Assembly (NCBI GenBank): GCA_945788155.1
Contig: CALZKX010000198.1
Coordinates: forward strand, 1-5,659
Direction: 5' to 3'
Length of the DNA: 5,659 nt
Source of the DNA: an uncultured Flavobacteriaceae bacterium
GTDB lineage: Bacteria; Bacteroidota; Bacteroidia; Flavobacteriales; Flavobacteriaceae
Each line of letters begins with the position of its first letter. Within the stretch, counting starts at the first letter, position 1. The notes below the pieces were generated by a model. It was not told the DNA's origin, did no database searches, and worked only from the letters and a program-made list of their open reading frames with translations. This document shows, one piece after another, positions 1-5,525 of the stretch. Made by a program: the position numbers and the translations under genes.

Positions 1-39
1 CGCATTATCTGGAATGTAATCTTTTAACTTGTCTCTCAT
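1..39 (-). CDS. 5' end of a leftward gene, possibly SprT-like zinc metalloprotease (partial)
   Basis: On the minus strand an ATG at 39-37 opens a frame that stays open to the window edge and reads MRDKLKDYIPDNA (13 codons). The short '..L..YIP..A' opening resembles, from memory, the start of flavobacterial SprT-like domain proteins. In those proteins the HExxH metalloprotease motif comes only later, outside this window, so the family call is an inference from very few residues. Supporting a real start are the divergent arrangement with the next gene, the 47-bp AT-rich gap between the two ATGs, and a possible Bacteroidota -7 box just upstream. Another family with a similar N-terminus is possible. 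Confidence 0.4.
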   Translation of the reverse strand, partial: MRDKLKDYIPDNA

Positions 40-43
40 AAAA

Positions 44-51
44 CAAAAATA
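44..51 (-). promoter_or_regulatory. Candidate Bacteroidota -7 box for the leftward gene
   Basis: On the minus strand this reads TATTTTTG, an exact match to the TAnnTTTG consensus of Bacteroidota housekeeping promoters. It ends four bases before the ATG of the leftward partial gene. The usual upstream TTTG (-33) element is only weakly matched (TTTA about 21 bases upstream), and the box would leave almost no leader. In an AT-rich gap a chance match is quite possible. No equally good box was seen on the plus strand for the gene starting at 87. Confidence 0.25.
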
Positions 52-86
52 GAAATAATCACTATATTCACTTAAAGATTTAACGA

Positions 87-1178
87 ATGATTATCAAACC
101 AACCTTATTATTAGATGAAACTAAATGCAAAGCCAATATCGCATTTATGGCAGACAAAGCTAAAATACATAATGTTGAACTGAGACCTCATTTTAAAACG
201 CACCAGTCGTTAGAAATTGGTAGATGGTTTAAAGATGCAGGTGTTACTAAAATTACAGTCTCTTCGTTGGATATGGCGAACTATTTTGCTACAGCATGGA
301 ATGACATAACGGTTGCGTTTCCTATAAATATTCTAGAAATTGAAACCATTAACGATTTAGCGAGTAGAATTACTTTAAACTTATTAATTGAATCTAAAAC
401 AAGTTTAAAGTTTCTTGAAAAGCACTTGAAACATTCTGTTAATTTCTATATTAAAATAAATATTGGAAACAACAGAGCTGGGTTATTACATTACGATAGC
501 GAAAGTATTGATGCTCTATTAGAAATTTCAAAAAACAGCACTAAATTAAATTTTATTGGTTTTCTAGGTCATGCAGGACAAACATATAAATGCAGAAGTA
601 AAAGTGATATTATAAGTGTACACGAAGAAGCCAAAAAAAAGTTAGTAAACTTAAAAAATCAGTACGTAACAAACTATCCAAATATCATTGCTTCTTATGG
701 CGATACTCCTAGTTGTAGTGTTGCTGAAAATTTTGAAGGTATAGACGAAATACGTCCTGGGAATTATGCTTTTTACGATATGATGCAAGTACAAATTGGC
801 TCTTGCAAGGTCAATGATATTGCTGTTGCCCTAGAATGTCCAATTGTTGCCATACACCCTAAACAAAGTGAAGTAGTTATTTATGGTGGAGGGATTCACT
901 TATCTAAAGACCGAATGGAAGATAGCAACTTTGGAACAATTTATGGGAACGTAGCGCAAAAAACAAGTAATGGTTGGAATGACATTATTGCCAACACTTA
1001 TGTTCGTGGCATTTCACAAGAACATGGTATTGTAAAAGCTCCTGAAAGCAATTTAGCAAATTATAAAGTTGGTGATACACTCTTGGTATTGCCTGTACAT
1101 AGTTGTATGACTGCCGATTTGATGAAGCGGTATAAAACCTTAGAAGACGTAGAAATTACGATGATGATAAATCGTTAA
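87..1178 (+). CDS. D-threonine aldolase / D-serine dehydratase family PLP enzyme
   Basis: A 363-residue fold-type III PLP protein, the usual length for the family: an alanine-racemase-like N-terminal barrel plus a C-terminal metal-binding beta domain. Visible motifs are RPHFKTHQS (33-41, with K37 the expected PLP lysine), GNNRAGL (127-133), GHAGQTY (161-167), GDTPSC (205-210, phosphate-binding region), EIRPGNYAFYD (221-231), YGGG (266-269) and PVHSC (336-340). H338 and C340 form an HxC pair. Zinc D-serine dehydratases (chicken DSD, yeast Dsd1) carry HxC at the metal site, whereas classical D-threonine aldolases carry HxD, so a zinc DSD-like lyase acting on a D-hydroxy amino acid is favoured. 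The exact substrate is not fixed by sequence. No signal peptide is seen, so it is probably cytoplasmic. An in-frame TAA at 81-83 makes the ATG at 87 the most upstream possible start. The 3' end is duplicated at 1887-2009. Confidence 0.9.
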   Translation: MIIKPTLLLDETKCKANIAFMADKAKIHNVELRPHFKTHQSLEIGRWFKDAGVTKITVSSLDMANYFATAWNDITVAFPINILEIETINDLASRITLNLLIESKTSLKFLEKHLKHSVNFYIKINIGNNRAGLLHYDSESIDALLEISKNSTKLNFIGFLGHAGQTYKCRSKSDIISVHEEAKKKLVNLKNQYVTNYPNIIASYGDTPSCSVAENFEGIDEIRPGNYAFYDMMQVQIGSCKVNDIAVALECPIVAIHPKQSEVVIYGGGIHLSKDRMEDSNFGTIYGNVAQKTSNGWNDIIANTYVRGISQEHGIVKAPESNLANYKVGDTLLVLPVHSCMTADLMKRYKTLEDVEITMMINR

Positions 1179-1180
1179 AA

Positions 1181-1227
1181 TTTGAATACTACAGATTTAA
1201 AGAATATCTAAACTGTTTTTGAATACT
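1181..1227 (+). repeat. Short direct repeat bounding a 37-bp indel
   Basis: TTTGAATACT occurs at 1181-1190 and again at 1218-1227. The second large repeat copy has only one version (TTTGAATACC, 2020-2029) and lacks the intervening 37 bp. This is the pattern expected from a slippage deletion in copy 2, or a small duplication in copy 1. Confidence 0.8.
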
Positions 1228-1286
1228 GAGAAAAGTTATATCTTACACTTGACTTTCTTAATAAAATAGTCGAAATTCGTTTAACG

Positions 1287-1321
1287 AGTGATATAAGTCA
1301 TTAAAACGGCGTCATATCACT
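1287..1321 (+). other. 8-bp inverted repeat (hairpin) in repeat copy 1
   Basis: AGTGATAT (1287-1294) and ATATCACT (1314-1321) are perfect inverted repeats with a 19-base loop. The site lies between the PLP-enzyme gene and the YHS gene. There is no T-run after the 3' arm, so it is not a standard intrinsic terminator. It could be an operator, a weak mRNA structure or chance. The counterpart in the second copy keeps the pairing with one G-U pair. Confidence 0.4.
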
Positions 1322-1367
1322 GAAGATGAGAACACATTAACCAGAGGCGAACTTTAAAAGAAATAAT

Positions 1368-1880
1368 ATGAATAAACTGTATTTGATTTTAGTTTATATT
1401 CTAATAACCACAACTGTATATGCTCAAAAAGAAGCTGTAAAGTTTGCAAACGTAAATACTCCTTATCATAATATTGATAAAGACAGTTTAGCATTAAACG
1501 GATTTGACTCAACCGAATACTTTGTAAATAATAGAGCAGCAAGAGGCTCAAGTAAATACCTGTACAAGTATCAAGGAATTAAATATTATTTTCTTAACGA
1601 AAAAAATAAGTCGCTTTTTATAGAAAACCCTAAAAAATATTTACCTGAATTTGGAGGATATTGTGCATATGGATTAGGTATGGAATCTGGTCATGGTCTA
1701 AATGGAAATCCACCAGGAAAATATCCTGTAAACCCAGAAACCTTTAAAATTATAGACAATAAACTATACCTGTTTTATAACGATTACAGATACAATTTTT
1801 TGGAAATTTGGGAATCGAATGAAAAGGCAAATTTAGAAAGAGCAAAAAAGAGGTGGAAAGTCATAAATAAAAAGAATTAA
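1368..1880 (+). CDS. Exported YHS-domain protein
   Basis: A 170-residue protein with a clear Sec signal peptide: lysine at position 3, hydrophobic core 4-17, likely cleavage after VYA (19). The YHS domain covers about 40-102: LNGFDSTEYF (43-52), RG (59-60), YKYQGIKYYF (66-75), F84, NPKKYLPEFGGYCAYG (87-102). The tail, with FKIIDNKLYLFYN (126-138) and W148, matches the longer class often annotated 'YHS domain-containing (seleno)protein'. C99 is an ordinary TGT cysteine codon. YHS domains are linked to metal handling in other contexts, but the function of this exported class is not established. The start is fixed by an in-frame TAA at 1338-1340 with no other ATG between. Only about 42 bp of non-repeat sequence precede it, so it is either co-transcribed with the upstream gene or driven from within the repeat. 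It ends six bases before repeat copy 2. Confidence 0.88.
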   Translation: MNKLYLILVYILITTTVYAQKEAVKFANVNTPYHNIDKDSLALNGFDSTEYFVNNRAARGSSKYLYKYQGIKYYFLNEKNKSLFIENPKKYLPEFGGYCAYGLGMESGHGLNGNPPGKYPVNPETFKIIDNKLYLFYNDYRYNFLEIWESNEKANLERAKKRWKVINKKN

Positions 1881-1886
1881 AAAAAC

Positions 1887-2009
1887 GATTTGCCAAATTA
1901 TAAAGTTGGTAATATACTCTTGATGTTACGTGCACATAATTGTATGACAGCCGATTTGATGAAGCGGTATAAAACCTTAGAAGACGTAGAAATTACGATG
2001 ATGGAATAA
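1887..2009 (+). pseudogene. Orphan 3' fragment of a PLP-enzyme (D-TA/DSD-like) gene
   Basis: The frame from 1887 reads DLPNYKVGNILLML, then RAHNC, then MTADLMKRYKTLEDVEITMME and stops at TAA 2007-2009. It parallels residues 322-360 of the intact enzyme. The metal-ligand HxC pair survives as HNC, but the conserved proline two residues before the histidine is now arginine. Most changes in the first 20 codons alter the amino acid (A to P, D to N, T to I, V to M, P to R, V to A, S to N), which fits loss of selection. The barrel and PLP lysine are absent and there is no start codon context, so it cannot encode a working enzyme. Confidence 0.88.
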
Positions 2010-2088
2010 ATCGTTAAAATTTGAATACCGAGAAAAACTAAATCTTACATTTGACTTTCTTAATAAAATAGTCGAAATTCGTTTAACG

Positions 2089-2124
2089 AGTGATATAAGT
2101 CATTATAAACGACGTCATATCATT
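2089..2124 (+). other. Counterpart hairpin in repeat copy 2
   Basis: AGTGATAT (2089-2096) faces ATATCATT (2117-2124) across a 20-base loop. The single change from copy 1 (C to T in the 3' arm) turns a G-C pair into G-U, so pairing is kept. Function is unknown. Confidence 0.35.
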
Positions 2125-2142
2125 AAAGTTGTACAAACTCAT

Positions 2143-2165
2143 CAAAAACAAGGTTATAAACCTGT
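2143..2165 (-). terminator. Intrinsic terminator for the T9SS cargo gene, possibly bidirectional
   Basis: AGGTT (2151-2155) and AACCT (2159-2163) form a tight stem around a three-base loop. On the minus strand the stem extends by two pairs with a one-base bulge and is followed by TGTTTTTG, placing a T-run 37 or more bases past the cargo gene stop. On the plus strand the same stem is followed a few bases later by ATTTTTGTTTG, so it may also stop rightward transcription from the YHS side. The stem is short and only moderately GC-rich, so efficiency is uncertain. Confidence 0.5.
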
Positions 2166-2201
2166 AACTATTTTTGTTTGCACTATTTATTTTGAAAGAG
2201 T

Positions 2202-5200
2202 TTAACGTTTAAGTGTAAAATGGCCTTTAAATTGTCTTTTATTATTTAAGTTAACTGTAAACCAATAATCAGATGAAGGTAACAACTCTCCATTAAATAA
2301 ACCATCCCAACCATTAGAATCTGGAGCAATTTGTTTTAACAGTTTACCATACCTATCATAAATAAAAATTTGTACGTTATTAAAGTTCTCAATTCCTCTA
2401 ATTTGCCAATAATCATTTATACCATCGCTGTTAGGAGTGAAAAATTTAGGATAATCTATAAGAACAACTTCTTTTTGATCACTACCACAACCGTATTTAT
2501 CTCTTACATAAACTGTATAAACACCTCCTAAAACACCATTAAACATATTACTGTCTTGATATCTAACTCCATCAATAGAATACTCAAAATCTCCATCTCC
2601 TGATGCAACTATTTTTATAAAATTATTGTTTGATAATTCTTGAAACTCTACAGTCTCAATTCTTGGCAATACCGATCGAATCAATTCAAATTCATAAACG
2701 TTTTCACATTGAATTCCATTTTTAATTTCAGATACCCTTAAACTATAATTTCCTGCTTCAATTAAATTAGCTTCAAAACTGTTTGAAATAACGGTTCCAT
2801 CTTCATATTTCCATTCCCATGAATTTAAATTTGAATAGACCGAAATTGGCAAGCTTGGTTCTAAATTGCATAAAAAATAGGTGGATTGTACATTTACTTT
2901 GGGAAGCTCATTTACTATAAGGTTAAAACTAATTTCGGTAAAACACAAAGTACTAAAAGCATTTTCAACTCTTACAGTTATGGTCTCATTCCATGCTTGT
3001 GAATTATTATAGTTAGATGAAATTAAACCAGTTATTTCATTACCTGAATTATCAAAATAGTATACATTCAAATTATTCTGATTACCAATAATTTCATTTT
3101 CTAAATTACTCAAATCAAATGTTGAAAAACCATTACCTTCATCGCAAGTATATTTATCTAATGGTGTGTAGATGCTTGGCTTTTCGGAAGTAATCAATCT
3201 TAATTGGGTTTCAGAAAAACACTGGGTACTAGCATTCGTAACTCTAACAGTTAAAACTTCTTGATTTGGAATAATGTTTGTATAAGGGTTTGGTAATGGA
3301 TTAGATAACAAGTTTCCATTAGCATCATAATAGCTTACCTCCATACCGCTTTGGCCTCCTAAAACTGTGTTTTCTACATCTGTCACATCGAAATATTCAG
3401 AAATTCCATCAGAATTGTCATCACAACCTATAATATCTTCCAAAGGGTAAGCCACAGGTAGATTATTTACTACCAATTTAAATGTAGTTTCATTATAACA
3501 ATTAACTAGGTTATCAAGAATTCTTAATGTAATTGTCTCTTCATTAATTATTTGATTAACAACTGTAGTTAAACTACCTATTACTTGTGAACTATCTTCA
3601 TGGTAAAATTCTACGCTTGTATTTGGGTTGTTAGATACAATATCATTTTCTATAATACTTAAATCAAACAAAGCAAAACCATCTGTATCGTCATCGCACT
3701 CTAGCAAGTCGTTAATACTAGAAATATCTGGTACTGGATTTACAATTAAATCGAATGTAATTTCAGAGTAACAACATAGTTCATCGTTTCTGGCAATTCT
3801 CACAGTAATAGTTTCCCTATCTTTAATAGTATTTGTAAACGGATTAGGTAATATACTGTATTCATTGCCACTACCATCTATAAACGTCACTGTTCTATTG
3901 GTTTGGCCTCCTAAAACCTGTGACAAAACGGTTGAAGTATTAAATGTTGAAGAAAAACCAATATTAAAATCATCTTCACAGGCAGCAATGTCGCTTATGC
4001 CATAAGCATTAGGTGGTTCTTTCACCTGAATAGTTTCGGTTAAAACCTCAACAGCTCCATTATTTGCTGTAACGGTTGCCGTAATCGTATACGTTCCATC
4101 TGCTGAAAAGTCATGAAATGGCGAAAAATCTGTTGAAGTATTATCTGCTCCAGATGCTGTATCTCCAAAATTCCAAACTACTTGCGACACATTGGCTGCA
4201 TTACTAATGCTAAATTCTTTTAAAAATTCCGAACAAATGTTTGAAATGTTCATTTCGAAATTGTTGGTAACGTGATTTACATTTCCTGTTACATTTATAT
4301 AGAACTTGGCATCAGGGTATCCAATATTATCTGTAGTTTCAAAATTAGGAAGAAATCCACCATTAGCTGTTGAGCAACCTTTGTACCATGAAACATCGTT
4401 ATCTTGAGCTGTTCCTCCAATAAATATTATTCCACTTCCCCAAACCATACCATTATTAGCAACTACAAGAATTTTCTCAACACTTGAACCCACAATAACA
4501 GGTGAATCAAAGTCAATTGTAATAATTCTTGTTACATTATAAGAGCCACTTATATAAGGGATTTGAACTTCTTGACTACTTCCAATTAAATCCGTTTCAG
4601 AAAAAGAATTTGGAAAATTTACGTCGATTTTATAAATATGAAAAGTAACTGTTGCTCCTCCTCCAGTGCTAGAAATTCCTATTTGTCCAGAATTAATTAC
4701 AAGCTCTTCATTAGTAGAAACGCCAAAATCATCTAAATTGAATGCTCTAGCCCATGATTGTTCTCCAAAATCACATGCGTGAAAAGATGTTCTAACTACC
4801 TCATCGCATACATTATGACTTAACTTTACATTTGCACCATAATTAGAAGCACTAAACTTTTCTCCTGTAACATTTATGAAAAAATTTGCATTTGGTACTG
4901 GATTATTTAGATCTGATGTAGAAGTATAGGTATAATATTCTCGACATCCTTTGAACCAAGAAATATCGTTATCTTGATTGGTACCAGCTATTAGCACTTC
5001 TTTATAATCAGGATTATAAATATCCTCACTTTGATTAACCACTACTAAAACTCTTTCAACACCTGCAGGAACAACAATAGGGTTAACAAAATTTATGTCA
5101 ACAATTTCAGGAGAATTACCTATATAAGGCGCTAAAACAGAACCTCCGCCAATATAACTAGGCTCAGAGTTTGGAAAGTTTGAATCTATACTAAAAACAC

Positions 5201-5444
5201 CAAACTGTATTCTAGCACCATTGTAAGAATTACTAATTGCCACTTGTCCATATCTAATAATAAACTGGTCATCGGTTGTTATTCCAAACTCAGAAAGCGT
5301 AAAGGCTTTCGCCCAATATTCCTCATAATCACACGAAGACATACCATTAATAACTGGAATATTACCTACATTATGAGTTAAAGTAATTTGGGCATTAACC
5401 GAAATAGTTAATAAGAAAAATAGTAGGGCAAGAAAATTTTTCAT
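2202..5444 (-). CDS. Large multidomain T9SS type B cargo protein
   Basis: A 1080-residue secreted protein. The signal peptide is 1-18 (cleavage after VNA). Two homologous modules follow (about 20-195 and 206-388), each with a 'D[IV]SW[FY]KGC' motif and ending 'F[FY]INVTG'. Next is a PKD domain (about 400-475; VWNFGDT at 423-429, DGTYTITATVT at 449-459), then four Ig-like modules of about 90 residues (476-848) with CDDxxDG-type motifs, a related region (849-925), a SprB-like repeat (926-995; YSIDG, GGVYTVYVRDKYGCG), and the type B sorting domain (998-1080; FFTPNSDGINDYWQI, IYDRYGK, GWDG, ending in LKR). It should cross the inner membrane by Sec and the outer membrane by T9SS, then be released or surface-held. 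Adhesion or matrix roles are typical of such architectures, but no catalytic domain or ligand is evident. The ATG at 5444 gives an ideal signal peptide. The leader lacks a clear ribosome-binding site or promoter. Confidence 0.93.
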   Translation of the reverse strand: MKNFLALLFFLLTISVNAQITLTHNVGNIPVINGMSSCDYEEYWAKAFTLSEFGITTDDQFIIRYGQVAISNSYNGARIQFGVFSIDSNFPNSEPSYIGGGSVLAPYIGNSPEIVDINFVNPIVVPAGVERVLVVVNQSEDIYNPDYKEVLIAGTNQDNDISWFKGCREYYTYTSTSDLNNPVPNANFFINVTGEKFSASNYGANVKLSHNVCDEVVRTSFHACDFGEQSWARAFNLDDFGVSTNEELVINSGQIGISSTGGGATVTFHIYKIDVNFPNSFSETDLIGSSQEVQIPYISGSYNVTRIITIDFDSPVIVGSSVEKILVVANNGMVWGSGIIFIGGTAQDNDVSWYKGCSTANGGFLPNFETTDNIGYPDAKFYINVTGNVNHVTNNFEMNISNICSEFLKEFSISNAANVSQVVWNFGDTASGADNTSTDFSPFHDFSADGTYTITATVTANNGAVEVLTETIQVKEPPNAYGISDIAACEDDFNIGFSSTFNTSTVLSQVLGGQTNRTVTFIDGSGNEYSILPNPFTNTIKDRETITVRIARNDELCCYSEITFDLIVNPVPDISSINDLLECDDDTDGFALFDLSIIENDIVSNNPNTSVEFYHEDSSQVIGSLTTVVNQIINEETITLRILDNLVNCYNETTFKLVVNNLPVAYPLEDIIGCDDNSDGISEYFDVTDVENTVLGGQSGMEVSYYDANGNLLSNPLPNPYTNIIPNQEVLTVRVTNASTQCFSETQLRLITSEKPSIYTPLDKYTCDEGNGFSTFDLSNLENEIIGNQNNLNVYYFDNSGNEITGLISSNYNNSQAWNETITVRVENAFSTLCFTEISFNLIVNELPKVNVQSTYFLCNLEPSLPISVYSNLNSWEWKYEDGTVISNSFEANLIEAGNYSLRVSEIKNGIQCENVYEFELIRSVLPRIETVEFQELSNNNFIKIVASGDGDFEYSIDGVRYQDSNMFNGVLGGVYTVYVRDKYGCGSDQKEVVLIDYPKFFTPNSDGINDYWQIRGIENFNNVQIFIYDRYGKLLKQIAPDSNGWDGLFNGELLPSSDYWFTVNLNNKRQFKGHFTLKR
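2205..2453 (-). other. T9SS type B C-terminal sorting domain (gliding motility-associated)
   Basis: Residues 998-1080 of the cargo protein. The hallmark FFTPNSDGINDYW opening, the IYDRYGKLLKQI strand, the NGWDGLFNG turn and the terminal F-K-G-HFTLKR match the type B C-terminal domain family. This domain directs export through T9SS, and for known type B substrates a PorP/SprF-like partner is often required. No such gene lies next to this one here. Confidence 0.93.
2901..4019 (-). repeat. Four tandem Ig-like modules inside the cargo gene
   Basis: These encode residues about 476-848 in modules of 91-95 residues. Each module shows a cysteine near its start followed by acidic residues (C489, C583, C674, C767), a middle 'V.[FY][FY]' strand, an 'ETITVR'-like strand, a second cysteine (C557/558, C649, C742, C834) and a closing 'F.LIVN'-like strand. 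The paired cysteines could form one disulfide per module. Modules 1 and 3 share extra motifs (VLGGQ and LPNP[FY]TN) missing from 2 and 4. Confidence 0.8.
4281..4829 (-). repeat. Second copy of the N-terminal tandem module in the cargo gene
   Basis: This encodes residues 206-388 and parallels 20-195. Shared points are HNV near the start, C-D-x-x-x-x-x-W-A-[KR]-A-F (C224), FG[IV][ST]T, 'NFPNS', a 'VE[KR][IV]LVV' strand, QDND[IV]SW[FY]KGC (C357) and the closing NVTG. C224 and C357 are probably disulfide-paired. I do not recognise the domain family with certainty. Confidence 0.8.
4860..5387 (-). repeat. First copy of the N-terminal tandem module in the cargo gene
   Basis: This encodes residues 20-195, starting directly after the signal peptide. 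It holds C38 and C167 at the places matching C224 and C357 of the second module, the shared QDNDISWFKGC motif and the closing FFINVTG. The two modules are clearly homologous as protein but strongly diverged as DNA, so the duplication is old. Confidence 0.8.
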
Positions 5445-5525
5445 ATCGCTAATATAGAAAAATACTTACAATATGAATTTATGTTTTAGCCATATAGCTT
5501 AAAAAATATGTCAAAAGTTACTTAT

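Larger units (their letters stand above)
1050..1325 (+). repeat. Direct repeat copy 1: 3' end of the PLP-enzyme gene plus downstream spacer
   Basis: This segment covers about the last 42 codons of the PLP-enzyme gene and about 147 bases of spacer. It reappears in the same orientation at 1887-2128, about 837 bases downstream, on the far side of the YHS gene. Two stretches are identical between copies: 1113-1166 with 1950-2003 (54 bp) and 1249-1303 with 2051-2105 (55 bp). The first 60 or so bases and the spacer centre carry many substitutions. Upstream of about 1050 and downstream of about 1325 the similarity ends. Confidence 0.93.
1887..2128 (+). repeat. Direct repeat copy 2 downstream of the YHS gene
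   Basis: This is the second, shorter copy of the 1050-1325 segment, in the same orientation: the 3' fragment of the PLP-enzyme gene followed by its spacer. Relative to copy 1 it has an extra GA at the end of the coding part, lacks 37 bp of spacer, and carries point differences concentrated in the first 60 or so bases and around 2029-2050. It begins immediately after the YHS stop codon. Confidence 0.93.

Noticed and set aside
1249..1285. TTGACT-led promoter in the conserved spacer block for the YHS gene
   Set aside because: No matching -10 or Bacteroidota -7 box follows at normal spacing, so I did not call a promoter although the block is conserved.
1354..1551. 65-codon minus-strand open frame
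   Set aside because: It lies antisense over the start of the YHS gene, is leucine/tyrosine-rich in the way AT-rich shadows are, and has no recognisable domain.
1050..2128. Mobile element or integron-like cassette carrying the YHS gene
   Set aside because: No integrase, transposase, terminal inverted repeats or short att-like core were seen. The repeats are long and diverged, which fits homologous recombination or old duplication better.
5486..5516. TTGACA on the minus strand upstream of the T9SS cargo gene as a -35 element
   Set aside because: No -10 or TAnnTTTG box lies at a suitable distance, and Bacteroidota promoters do not normally use TTGACA; treated as chance.
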